A DNA stretch of 25,874 nt from SIG587 sp045649505 (GTDB lineage Bacteria > Bacillota > Clostridia > Oscillospirales > Acutalibacteraceae): the NCBI GenBank assembly GCA_045649505.1, contig JAZRQA010000018.1, positions 1-25,874 of the forward strand, in the 5' to 3' direction. The position numbers were made by a program, and so were the translations under genes. Below, piece by piece: positions 14,842 to 23,359 of this stretch (its first letter is position 1; every line of letters begins with the position of its first letter). The notes under the pieces are model-generated. The model did no database searches, was not told the origin of the DNA, and was given only the letters and a program-made list of their open reading frames with translations.

Positions 14842-14869
14842 TTGAAAAAAATTTCCATTATGGTATAAT
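14842..14869 (+). promoter_or_regulatory. Promoter of rubrerythrin 2
   Basis: TTGAAA (14842-14847), 16-nt spacer, TATAAT (14864-14869) with an extended TGG; ribosome site AGGAGGG follows at 14888-14894. Confidence 0.8.
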
Positions 14870-14900
14870 TAGAATATAAAAATTTCAGGAGGGTTTTATT

Positions 14901-15440
14901 ATGGCAAATAAATATGCAGGAACACAGACCGAGAAAAATTTAGAGGCAGCCTTTGCGGGCGAGAGTCAGGCAAGAAACAAATATACATACTTCGCTTCTA
15001 AGGCTAAGAAGGAAGGCTTTGAGCAGATTGCGGCATTGTTTTTAAAGACTGCCGATAACGAAAAGGAGCACGCAAAGCTATGGTTTAAAGAGCTTAACGG
15101 TATCGGTGATACCGCCGAAAACCTTGCCGCTGCCGCTGACGGTGAAAATTACGAATGGACCGATATGTACGAGGGCTTTGCCAAGACCGCCGAAGAAGAA
15201 GGCTTTTTAGACCTTGCTAAAAAATTCCGTATGGTTGCCGCTATTGAAAAACACCATGAGGAGCGCTACAGAGCATTACTTAAGAATGTTGAAATCGCCG
15301 CTGTATTCGAAAAGAGTGAAGTAAAGGTTTGGGAATGCAGAAATTGCGGACACCTTATTGTTGGTACCAAGGCTCCCGAAGTTTGCCCCACCTGTGCACA
15401 TCCTAAGGCTTACTTTGAAGTTCACGCCGAAAACTACTAA
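14901..15440 (+). CDS. rbr: Rubrerythrin (paralogue 2)
   Basis: Peroxide-reducing di-iron protein of 179 aa. Ferritin-like domain residues: GESQARNKY, DNEKEHAK, EEEGF and AIEKHHEERY. The C-terminal rubredoxin domain has CRNCGH and CPTCAH. It is about 19 residues shorter than the paralogue at 3303 and clearly diverged from it, so this is not a recent duplication. A near-consensus promoter and AGGAGGG ribosome site suggest strong expression. Monocistronic. Confidence 0.96.
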   Translation: MANKYAGTQTEKNLEAAFAGESQARNKYTYFASKAKKEGFEQIAALFLKTADNEKEHAKLWFKELNGIGDTAENLAAAADGENYEWTDMYEGFAKTAEEEGFLDLAKKFRMVAAIEKHHEERYRALLKNVEIAAVFEKSEVKVWECRNCGHLIVGTKAPEVCPTCAHPKAYFEVHAENY

Positions 15441-15478
15441 TAATTAACACAATTAAGTATATAAAAAAGCCAAAAATG

Positions 15479-15512
15479 TCCTGCAGAAGATGTTTTTTTC
15501 TGCAGGATATTT
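15479..15512 (+). terminator. Terminator of rubrerythrin 2
   Basis: TCCTGCAGAA (15479-15488) pairs perfectly with TTCTGCAGGA (15498-15507), then TATTTTATTTA. Confidence 0.85.
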
Positions 15513-15561
15513 TATTTATACAATAATATAAATTTTACTTCTCTTTTTATATTTTTTATGC

Positions 15562-15772
15562 TATAATGAATATAGGTTGGTGAAAAAGCGCACTTGCGCT
15601 TTTTCACGGACAAATTTCTAATTTGTCCGTGAAATTATAAAAATAATTTCACCTATTTCATTGCAATGATATCGGCGTAAATAATCAAGGATTATTTACA
15701 TAAAACCGCTATGTGTAGCGGTTTTTCGAAAAGCTTTATTTGAAAGCTTTTCGACTACCGATTATCATTATA
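15562..15772. repeat. 211-bp nested-palindrome element: two cloverleaf-like modules
   Basis: No coding frame. The ends are TATAATGA (15562-15569) and TCATTATA (15765-15772), an 8-bp terminal inverted repeat. Module 1: closing stem AATGAA(T)ATAGGT 15565-15577 with ACCTATTTCATT 15651-15662; hairpins 15580-15592/15595-15607, 15605-15616/15620-15631 and 15629-15637/15644-15652, whose arms overlap at shared CAC and GTG triplets. Module 2: closing stem AATGATATCGG 15665-15675 with CCGATTATCATT 15758-15769; hairpins 15677-15686/15690-15699, 15702-15711/15716-15725 and 15727-15737/15743-15753. The hairpin arms are perfect. The left end carries an extended -10 (TGCTATAAT) and the right end a TATAAT, so the element may be transcribed or may provide the rlmB promoter. 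A MITE-like insertion or structured RNA are both possible. Confidence 0.75.
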
Positions 15773-15819
15773 ATATATATATCTATATGCTACCAAAAGA
15801 AAAGAGGGTTTTATCCGAT

Positions 15820-16587
15820 ATGGAAAACCGTAATATAAAAGAGCAAAATGAACAAGAACTTAATATTATCGTAGGGAGAAATCCCGTTATGGAAGCAGTA
15901 CGCTCAGGGCGTGAAATTGACCGCCTGCTTGTTGCTCACGGTGCTGCAGGCGGAAGCGTTGCGGCTATTATTGCAAAGTGCAGTGCAAAAGGTATTCTTA
16001 TAAAGGAAGTATCTGCTCAAAAGCTCGACTACCTTTGCGGTCACGCAAACCATCAAGGTGTTGCGGTTATGTTTGCTCAGCACGAATACAGCAGTGTGGG
16101 TGATATACTCGACTGCGCAAGGCAGCGTGGTGAAGCACCCTTCATAATAATTTGCGACGAAATTGAGGACCCTCATAATTTGGGCGCCATAATTAGGACC
16201 GCCGAGGCTTGCGGCGTACACGGAATAATAATTCCCAAACGGCGCAGTGCTTCGCTTAATGCAACGGTTGCAAAATCCGCCAGCGGCGCACTTGAATACA
16301 TGCGTGTAGCAAGGGTGACCAACATTTCAAACGAGATTGAAAATTTGAAAAAGCAGGGTGTTTGGGTGTTTGGTGCCGATATGAACGGTGAGGATTACAC
16401 CAAAACCGATTACTCCGTTCCGTGCGCGCTCGTTATAGGAAACGAGGGCAAGGGAATTGGCAGGCTTGTAAGAGAAAAGTGTGACGGAATTATTTGTCTG
16501 CCTATGAACGGAAAGATAAATTCCCTTAACGCATCTGTGGCTGCAGGTGTGCTTATGTATGAGGTTGTTCGCAGCCGCAAAAAATAA
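15820..16587 (+). CDS. rlmB: 23S rRNA (guanosine-2'-O)-methyltransferase, TrmH/SpoU family
   Basis: SAM-dependent rRNA 2'-O-ribose methyltransferase of 255 aa. The N-terminal substrate-binding domain (VGRNPVMEAVRSGREIDRLLV) is followed by the knotted SPOUT domain: motif 1 DEIEDPHNLGAIIRTAEACG, motif 2 VIGNEGKGIGRLVREKCD, motif 3 LPMNGKINSLNASVAAGVLMYEV. The ATG at 15820 is preferred, with GAGGG 11 nt upstream; an earlier ATG at 15787 would add 11 residues but lies only about 13 nt after the TATAAT at 15769-15774. First gene of a six- or seven-gene plus-strand string. RlmB and related YacO are hard to separate from sequence alone. Confidence 0.9.
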   Translation: MENRNIKEQNEQELNIIVGRNPVMEAVRSGREIDRLLVAHGAAGGSVAAIIAKCSAKGILIKEVSAQKLDYLCGHANHQGVAVMFAQHEYSSVGDILDCARQRGEAPFIIICDEIEDPHNLGAIIRTAEACGVHGIIIPKRRSASLNATVAKSASGALEYMRVARVTNISNEIENLKKQGVWVFGADMNGEDYTKTDYSVPCALVIGNEGKGIGRLVREKCDGIICLPMNGKINSLNASVAAGVLMYEVVRSRKK

Positions 16588-16607
16588 TTTATTTGGGTGA
16601 AATGAAA

Positions 16608-19412
16608 ATGGGTTGGTTTTCTAAGAAGAAAGACGATGACTATTTAGATATATTAAACGAAGAGGAAACTCTTGAAGAATCCTTCTTTGTTCCCTTCGGT
16701 CAGCAAAAAAACGGTGGCATACAGCCTTCTCACGCACTGACAGCGAAAGAGGTTGAGCAATCGCAGGGTGAAAATATATCTATGGAAGGCTCAAACGGGA
16801 CCGTTAGCCCTCTTGAGGCGCTTAGATCCCGCGTAATGCAACAGGCCGCCGAAAAGCAGGCAGCACACGAACAGCTTGTACGCGATGAGGAGCAAAAGCA
16901 AAAAGCCATTATTGCGGAGCAGGAAAGAAGGGCCGCCGAGGAGGCAGAGCAGGAAGAGCAACAGCGCATTGCCGCCGAACAAGCCGCCGAACAAGCGGCA
17001 AAGGCCGCGGCACAGGAAAGGCTTGAAAAAGCGCAGTCCGAATTGCTGTGTCAAACAAAGGAACCTGTAGACGAGCAAAATACTGTTTGCGATTTTGAAA
17101 ATACACAGGAAAACAGTGAGGCTTGCGCTGTGACACAGCCTGAGTTTGAAGATATTGATGCCGAACATTTTTCGAATAACGAAGCAACCACAAAGCCCCA
17201 AAAACCGCTCAAAACAAATCTTCTCGAAAAATGTACTCCGTTTATTCTTGACGATGACGGCAACAGTGCTATTGAGGAAAAGCCCGCCTATACTCTTGAG
17301 AGTGTAGAAAGTATTTTGGGTATTCCCGAAAAAGAAACTCCGATAGAGCAGGACGATGAGGTATGCGACAGTGAGGATACAGATAATTTTGAAAAATCTC
17401 CTGCAAAGGAAAATCCTATAATAACCTCTGAAACAATTGTTATGGAGCGCAGCGCGTTTAAGGCGCACGGTATTGTTTCTGACATAGATTCACAAGGTGT
17501 AGATGAACATATCGACCCTACCGCACTTTCGGTTACAACGGCGTTTACCAGACGTTTTGACCCCATCCCCGGTCAGGCGGGCAAAAACACAACAACCTTT
17601 ACCCGTATTCACGATTTAAAATCCGGTATTGCAGAAGCCACCGAAAAGCAGGCTGCGGAGGAAAAGCTCGTTGAGGATATTTTCGGTAATGACGATGAAA
17701 ACGATTTTGAGCCAAAAGATGAATACCTATGCCTTAGTGATGCAAAGCGCATAGGTAAAAAACTTAAGATTGCTAAACGCAACGCCTTCTACAGCAGTGT
17801 TATTTCATTTATTTGCCTTGTTTTATCGGGTATATTTTCACTGCCGTTTTTTGTTGTTGCTTTTAGCGGTGCGCCTGTTGCGCACGCCGTGCTTCAATGT
17901 TGCCTTGCGGGTGCGGCGGTGCTTGCGAATATTGGCGTATGGACAAGCCTTTCCACCCTTTTCGGCAAGCATACTTCTCCCGAAATTTCTGTAGCGGTGG
18001 CTGAAGTACTTGCAGGTGTTTGTATAGCCCTTGATTTCGGCTCGGTAACCAATGTATGCTATACCTGTCTTTTAATGTGCTTTATTTTGTTTGCACGCAG
18101 TGCCTGTCATTTCAGCAAGGTTTCCTTTAAGCTTAGCAATTTCAGATTTGTTGCATCCTCCAAAAAGAAAAATGCCGTCACCCTTATAGACGACCGTCCC
18201 ACTACCCTTTCCATGGCAAGCGGTTCTATTGATGGTGATGTATTGGTTGCGGCAACACGACGTATAACCAATGTTACCGACTATATGAAAAATGCTGAAG
18301 CACCCACTGAATTTGAGGGACGCTTTAAAATAATTTTTATTGCTTTCCTTGTTGCCGCTGCGCTTTGCGGCTTTGCGGGCGGCGGAATTACAGGGAACGC
18401 TGTGAATGCAGTTTTCTGCGCCTTTTGTGTTATTGCACTATTATGTGCACCCACACTTGTTATGTGTGATATTTTACCTCTTAAATATGCCGCTCAAAGG
18501 CTTAACCGCCGCGGTGCTATGATATCGGGCAAGCCTGCGCTAAACAAGCTTGAAATGGCAAACGCCTGCGTTATGCGCTCAATAGATTTCTTTCCGCGCG
18601 GCACAGTTACGTTGCACAATTTACAGGTACTTTCCGAAAACAATATAGAGCGCACTCTGCTTGAGGCGGCAGCAGTCACAAGCGCGCTAAAAAGCCCCAT
18701 TGCAAGTATCCTGTGTGATATAGCTTGTAACGGTGATAGCGGTGACCTTCCCCGTTGTGATTCGGTTAAATATGAGAACAAAATGGGAATTTCGGGTTGG
18801 GTAGGCAATAACCGACTGTTTATAGGCAACTATGACCTTCTTGAGGCACACGGCATAACTCCTCCCGATTTTGAAGTAGTTAAAAAGCTTATGCGCAAGG
18901 GTTATTTCCCTGTTTTTATTGCCTGTAACCAAAAGGCGTGCGCTTTACTTACCGTAAAATACAATATAAGCGCATCGGTTGCAAATGAGCTGGTCCGCAT
19001 CAGCAATATGGGCGTTACCATGCTTGTTAACAACTGTGACGCAAATTTAAGCGAGGAAATGCTTTGCGACTATTTTGGACTTTATTCCGACAGCATCCGT
19101 ATTATGAACGATGCAGGACTGCATATGTATAAAAATCGGGTGAACTATGTTGAAAGCAGTGCGGCACCCGCAGTGCATTCCGACCAGCCCGCCATATTAC
19201 CCACTATTTTGTCCACGGCTATTAAAGCTAAGCGTGCAATAACGATTTTGCGGATAATGCATATTGTTTTTTCAGCTCTTGGCGCGCTTTTAATTGCTTT
19301 CTTATCCTTTAATCGAAGTGATATAACCGTGAACGGAATGTATATACTTATATATGAGGCAATAGTTTCCCTGATTGCCTGGGTAACGGGACTTTTGTAT
19401 AGAGTGCGTTAA
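16608..19412 (+). CDS. Degenerate P1B-type ATPase-like membrane protein with acidic coiled-coil N-terminus
   Basis: A 934-aa protein. Residues 1-~350 are acidic and low-complexity, with an Ala/Glu/Gln-rich coiled coil at about 75-150. From about 396 I count eight membrane segments in the 4+2+2 layout of P1B ATPases. After segment six, LNRRGAMISGKPALNKLEMANACVMRSIDFFPRGTVT aligns with the P1B stretch ending in FDKTGTLT. The phosphorylated Asp is Phe662 and Lys-Thr is Pro-Arg. The ATP-binding HP of the N domain reads SP (696-697), the GDGxND hinge and TGE actuator loop are absent, yet GISGWVGNNRLFIGNYDLLEAHGI (727-750) is a clear N-domain signature. It cannot pump by the usual chemistry. Start ATG 16608 is chosen for GGGTGA at about 8 nt. 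It begins 20 nt after rlmB and is followed by an O-antigen-ligase-like gene; a structural or sensory role is inference. Confidence 0.75.
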   Translation: MGWFSKKKDDDYLDILNEEETLEESFFVPFGQQKNGGIQPSHALTAKEVEQSQGENISMEGSNGTVSPLEALRSRVMQQAAEKQAAHEQLVRDEEQKQKAIIAEQERRAAEEAEQEEQQRIAAEQAAEQAAKAAAQERLEKAQSELLCQTKEPVDEQNTVCDFENTQENSEACAVTQPEFEDIDAEHFSNNEATTKPQKPLKTNLLEKCTPFILDDDGNSAIEEKPAYTLESVESILGIPEKETPIEQDDEVCDSEDTDNFEKSPAKENPIITSETIVMERSAFKAHGIVSDIDSQGVDEHIDPTALSVTTAFTRRFDPIPGQAGKNTTTFTRIHDLKSGIAEATEKQAAEEKLVEDIFGNDDENDFEPKDEYLCLSDAKRIGKKLKIAKRNAFYSSVISFICLVLSGIFSLPFFVVAFSGAPVAHAVLQCCLAGAAVLANIGVWTSLSTLFGKHTSPEISVAVAEVLAGVCIALDFGSVTNVCYTCLLMCFILFARSACHFSKVSFKLSNFRFVASSKKKNAVTLIDDRPTTLSMASGSIDGDVLVAATRRITNVTDYMKNAEAPTEFEGRFKIIFIAFLVAAALCGFAGGGITGNAVNAVFCAFCVIALLCAPTLVMCDILPLKYAAQRLNRRGAMISGKPALNKLEMANACVMRSIDFFPRGTVTLHNLQVLSENNIERTLLEAAAVTSALKSPIASILCDIACNGDSGDLPRCDSVKYENKMGISGWVGNNRLFIGNYDLLEAHGITPPDFEVVKKLMRKGYFPVFIACNQKACALLTVKYNISASVANELVRISNMGVTMLVNNCDANLSEEMLCDYFGLYSDSIRIMNDAGLHMYKNRVNYVESSAAPAVHSDQPAILPTILSTAIKAKRAITILRIMHIVFSALGALLIAFLSFNRSDITVNGMYILIYEAIVSLIAWVTGLLYRVR

Positions 19413-19449
19413 ACTATAATCTCTTTTAAACAAAATCGAGGTGGTTTTA

Positions 19450-20646
19450 ATGTCAGAGTCTAAAATGGCTTTGCGCCATTTCTTAAAAAATGATGAGAAT
19501 TTAATAATATTATTGGTGATCAGCGTATTTACACATTATGTTTTAACAGGTGCTATGATGCTTATATTTGCAGGCATTTTTCTTGCCCGTAAAAGCTCAC
19601 GCCAATCCATTTTAGCAGTTAAACGCGGGTATGTAGGTTATGCCTTTTGTGCTCTCACCGCTATTGTTGCGCTTGTATGTAAAAATTATGTAGGTGCACT
19701 TTGCTCCCTTGCAGCCTTTTTAATATTTATTATAGGCATACACGCCCATAATGTAATGACGAAAAGAGGCTACGAGTCAATTCTTAACATTTGTTGTATA
19801 TGCGGCGCGCTGACCTCAGTGATAGTCATTATAGAAAAGGTTATAATGCTAAATTGGGCAAACTACTACTGTAAGGCGGGATTTTTTAATTCAAACTACC
19901 TTGCAACAATCCTTTCCACCGTAGTAATAATTTGCGCATACAAGGTAATAACCAGACAGGGTAACATGTTATATTATTACTGTGTAGCGGTGCTTAGCGC
20001 AGTTGGTATGTATTTATCGGGTAGTATGTTTATATGGGTAGAATTGCTTATAGGCATTTCGGTACTGCTTTCCCTCACCCGCAGGCACAATTTGCTTAGT
20101 ATATTTTTAATCCTTGTTGCCTTTGCCTGTGCTATAGTCTACTTTGTGCCCGAGATATTTCCGCGATTTTCTCAATCGGGACAGACCACCTACAACCGTA
20201 TTCTTATATGGGAATTCAGTTTGCACTCACTTAAAAAATCCCTATTTTTCGGACACGGATTTTTATCCTATATGCACCTGATAAAGGGTGTGCCCGGAGC
20301 GTATTTCACAACGCATGCACACAATATTATTTTAGAGCCGTTTTTGAGCTTCGGTATAATAGGCACATTGCTGTTGCTTGCCTTTTTTGCACTTTACTAC
20401 CACAAGTTGCTTATATGCAAAAGTTTCTTAAGGCACTCGCACATAAACGCTTTGATCCTTGCCTTAACGGCGGCAGTTATGGTACACGGGCTGATTGATA
20501 TGACAATGCTTTGGATACAGACAGGGCTGCTATACGCTGTAATTATGTCAGGTATAGGTGCCGAAGAAAAACTACTGAGTGAGTTTAGAAAAAAGGCAAA
20601 AATCAGGAAAGAAACGGAACATGCTTTCGCACAGAAGGAGAGTTAA
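19450..20646 (+). CDS. O-antigen ligase/polymerase-like membrane protein (Wzy_C)
   Basis: A 398-aa polytopic membrane protein with about ten or more hydrophobic segments. The block TYNRILIWEFSLHSLKKSLFFGHGF, then THAHNIILEPFLSFGIIGTLLLL, matches the R..IW...L, GxG and AHN..LE...FGIIG pattern of the O-antigen ligase/Wzy_C family, which transfers or polymerises lipid-linked glycans on the outer face of the membrane. Start ATG 19450 is preceded by GAGGTGG. It lies 37 nt after the ATPase-like gene and 5 nt before metG, whose ribosome site is inside its 3' end. No glycosyltransferases are nearby, so the glycan is unknown. Confidence 0.8.
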   Translation: MSESKMALRHFLKNDENLIILLVISVFTHYVLTGAMMLIFAGIFLARKSSRQSILAVKRGYVGYAFCALTAIVALVCKNYVGALCSLAAFLIFIIGIHAHNVMTKRGYESILNICCICGALTSVIVIIEKVIMLNWANYYCKAGFFNSNYLATILSTVVIICAYKVITRQGNMLYYYCVAVLSAVGMYLSGSMFIWVELLIGISVLLSLTRRHNLLSIFLILVAFACAIVYFVPEIFPRFSQSGQTTYNRILIWEFSLHSLKKSLFFGHGFLSYMHLIKGVPGAYFTTHAHNIILEPFLSFGIIGTLLLLAFFALYYHKLLICKSFLRHSHINALILALTAAVMVHGLIDMTMLWIQTGLLYAVIMSGIGAEEKLLSEFRKKAKIRKETEHAFAQKES

Positions 20647-20651
20647 ATATT

Positions 20652-22574
20652 ATGGAAAAACAAAAGTTTTACATCACAACGGCAATTGCTTATGCTTCAA
20701 GCAAGCCGCATATCGGCAACGCTTATGACATAGTTCTTGCGGATATGATTGCTCGATACAAGCGCGCGCAGGGCTTTGATGTTTTCTTTATGACGGGTTC
20801 AGATGAGCACGGTCAGAAGATTGAAGAAAAGGCAAAGGAAAAGGGTATTACCCCGAAGGAGTATGTTGATGCCGCCGCCGCTCAAATAAAGGCGGTATGG
20901 AACAGTATGAATACCACCTTTGATAAATTCATACGTACCACCGATGCCGACCACGAGGCAGCTGTTTCGGCTATTTTTAAAAAGCTTTACGAGCAGGGCG
21001 ATATATATAAAAGCGAGTATGAGGGAAAATACTGTGTACCCTGTGAGTCCTTCTTCACCGAATCTCAGCTTGTAGATGGCAAGTGTCCAGACTGCGGCAG
21101 AGAGGTTACCGATGCTAAGGAGGAAGCGTACTTTCTGCGACTGAGCAAATATCAGGACAAACTAATGCAGTATTTCGAGGAGAACCCCGATTTTGTTCAG
21201 CCTCAATCCCGCAGAAATGAAATGATAAATAACTTTTTAAAGCCCGGTCTTTCAGACCTTTGTGTTTCCCGTTCCTCATTTAAATGGGGAATTCCTGTAG
21301 AGTTTGACGATAGACACGTAATTTATGTATGGCTTGATGCACTTTCTAACTATGCAACAGGTATAGGTTATAATCCCAACGGCTCAACCGAGCAGTACAA
21401 AAAATATTGGCCCGCCGACCTGCATGTTATAGGCAAGGATATTGTTCGTTTTCACACCATTTACTGGCCTATTATCTTAATGGCACTCGGTGAGCCACTG
21501 CCTAAAAAGGTACTGGGTCACCCCTGGGTGCTTGTAGGCGAGGATAAGATGAGTAAATCAAAGGGTAATACCATTTACGCCGATGAGCTTGCAAGCCGTT
21601 TTGGTACCGATGCGGTGAGATATTATTTGCTTTCAGAGGTTTCCTTTGTTAATGACGGCAGTATTACCCACGAAAGCTTTATAGCAAAGTTTAATACCGA
21701 CCTTGCAAATACCTACGGCAACCTTGTAAACCGCAGTATTGCTATGACAAACAAGTATTTCGGCGGCAAGGTTTGCGCAAAGGGATATAATAATCAGTAT
21801 GATGTTGAATTGCGCGAGGCGGTTAAGACCGCTGTGACAGATTACACCGCCGCTATGGACAGCTACCACAACGCCGATGCTTGCGACGCGGTGCTTACCC
21901 TTGCAAAACGCTGTAATAAATATATTGATGAGACAATGCCCTGGACACTTGCCAAGGATGAGGCGCAGCGCGACTACCTTGAGGAGGTTCTTTACAATCT
22001 GCTTGAATCTATCCGCATAATCAGTATACTTCTTGCTCCCATTGTGCCTGAGGCTGCAGATAAAATTGCCGCACAGCTCAAAGAGGAAAGCAAGGCTACC
22101 AAATTCGGCGCAGTCAGGGAATACACCGTTGGTGAGGCCTCTCCCCTCTTTGCGCGCCTTGATGCCGAGAAGGTACTGGCTGAGATTGCCGCCGAGGCTG
22201 AGGCTAAAGCAAAAGAAACTGCAAAGGCGCAAAATGTTGCTACCATCTCTCAGATAGGCATTGAGGATTTTGCCAAGGTAGAGCTTAAAACTGCAAAAAT
22301 AGTTAACTGTGAGCCCATAAAGAAGGCTAAAAAGCTTTTAAAGCTCACTCTTGATGACGGCAGCGGCACGCCCCGTATTGTTGCTTCAGGCATTGCAAAA
22401 TGGTATACTCCTGAGGACCTTATAGGCCATACCGTTATCGTTGTTTCTAATCTTAAACCCGCGGTGCTTTGCTCGGTTGAGTCAAACGGTATGATACTTG
22501 CCGCCGATGTTAGCGAGGATGATGTTAAGGTTATTTTTGCCGATAATATTCCCGCAGGCAGCAAGGTGCGCTGA
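20652..22574 (+). CDS. metG: Methionyl-tRNA synthetase with C-terminal tRNA-binding domain
   Basis: Charges tRNA-Met and initiator tRNA with methionine. 640 aa. Class I signatures: YASSKPHIGNAY (HIGH motif, near residue 20) and KMSKSKGN (near 300). The zinc knuckle is CVPCESFF...CPDCGREV. The anticodon-binding helical domain runs to about 500, an Ala/Glu-rich linker follows, and a Trbp111-like OB-fold domain (VELKTAKIVNCEPIKKAKKLLKL ... NLKPAVLCSVESNGMILAA) ends the protein. AAGGAG overlaps the end of the upstream gene. No T-box was seen upstream. The stop shares one base with the tatD start (TGATG). Confidence 0.98.
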   Translation: MEKQKFYITTAIAYASSKPHIGNAYDIVLADMIARYKRAQGFDVFFMTGSDEHGQKIEEKAKEKGITPKEYVDAAAAQIKAVWNSMNTTFDKFIRTTDADHEAAVSAIFKKLYEQGDIYKSEYEGKYCVPCESFFTESQLVDGKCPDCGREVTDAKEEAYFLRLSKYQDKLMQYFEENPDFVQPQSRRNEMINNFLKPGLSDLCVSRSSFKWGIPVEFDDRHVIYVWLDALSNYATGIGYNPNGSTEQYKKYWPADLHVIGKDIVRFHTIYWPIILMALGEPLPKKVLGHPWVLVGEDKMSKSKGNTIYADELASRFGTDAVRYYLLSEVSFVNDGSITHESFIAKFNTDLANTYGNLVNRSIAMTNKYFGGKVCAKGYNNQYDVELREAVKTAVTDYTAAMDSYHNADACDAVLTLAKRCNKYIDETMPWTLAKDEAQRDYLEEVLYNLLESIRIISILLAPIVPEAADKIAAQLKEESKATKFGAVREYTVGEASPLFARLDAEKVLAEIAAEAEAKAKETAKAQNVATISQIGIEDFAKVELKTAKIVNCEPIKKAKKLLKLTLDDGSGTPRIVASGIAKWYTPEDLIGHTVIVVSNLKPAVLCSVESNGMILAADVSEDDVKVIFADNIPAGSKVR

Positions 22575-23359
22575 TGGATTTTAACGTAAGAAGCCAAAGC
22601 ATCTTTGATTCCCACGCTCATTATACCGATGAACGTTTTGATGACCCTGAAGCTTTACTTTCCGAGCTTAAAAGTAATTGGGGCGTTGGAGGAATAATAA
22701 ACTGTGCAGTTGACATTTCCTCCTGCCTTGCCTGTATTGAGCTTTCAAAAAAGTTTGATTTTTGTCACACTGCTGCAGGCTTTCACGCAAGTGACCTGCC
22801 AGAGGGTGATATACAGGAAAACATTTCTGTGCTAAAAACAATCATAACTGAAAACAAAATTGTAGCCGTTGGTGAAATAGGGCTTGACTACTACTGGGAT
22901 GTGAGTTTTAAGGATAAGCAGCTTTTGTATTTTGAGGAGCAGGTAAAGCTTGCCAACGCTCTTAATCTACCCGTAATAGTTCACGACAGAGATGCCCACG
23001 CCGACACCCTTGAAATTTTAAAAAGGCACAAACCACGCGGTGTTGTTCACTGCTTTTCGGGAAGTACCGAAATGGCAAGGGAAATAATAAAGCTTGGTAT
23101 GTATATAGGTATCGGCGGAGTAGTAACCTTCAAAAATGCGAAAAAGGTCTGTGAGGTAGTAAAGGATACTCCAATGAATAGCATTCTGCTTGAGACCGAT
23201 GCGCCCTATATGGCACCCGAACCGCACAGAGGAAAAACCTGTCATTCGGGATATATTGCTTATACTGCGCAAAAAATTGCCGATATTAAGGATATGAAGC
23301 TTCAGGATATAATTGATATTGCGGCAAATAATACTAAGGAGCTTTTCGGGTTAAAATGA
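22574..23359 (+). CDS. tatD: TatD-family metal-dependent hydrolase (deoxyribonuclease)
   Basis: A 261-aa TIM-barrel metallo-hydrolase; relatives are 3'-5' exonucleases or deoxyribonucleases. Metal ligands are in IFDSHAHYTDERFD (HxH), GEIGLDYYWD (Glu), VIVHDRDAHADT (His), VHCFSGS (His) and LLETDAPYMAPEPHRG (Asp). The N-terminus carries about eight residues before the beta strand. The ATG overlaps the metG stop by one base and its own stop overlaps the next start by four bases (ATGA), so translation is coupled. The metG-tatD order is common in Firmicutes. Confidence 0.95.
   Translation: MDFNVRSQSIFDSHAHYTDERFDDPEALLSELKSNWGVGGIINCAVDISSCLACIELSKKFDFCHTAAGFHASDLPEGDIQENISVLKTIITENKIVAVGEIGLDYYWDVSFKDKQLLYFEEQVKLANALNLPVIVHDRDAHADTLEILKRHKPRGVVHCFSGSTEMAREIIKLGMYIGIGGVVTFKNAKKVCEVVKDTPMNSILLETDAPYMAPEPHRGKTCHSGYIAYTAQKIADIKDMKLQDIIDIAANNTKELFGLK

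Noticed and set aside
15562..15772. CRISPR array or multiple terminators
   Set aside because: No repeated unit with variable spacers; the hairpins differ from each other and mostly lack T-runs.
16730..17566. Several Cys/Ser/Leu-rich minus-strand frames
   Set aside because: They lie opposite the Ala/Glu/Gln-rich coiled coil of the ATPase-like protein, a composition that opens false frames.
20560..20652. T-box riboswitch before metG
   Set aside because: The gap to the previous gene is only 5 nt and no T-box sequence was seen.
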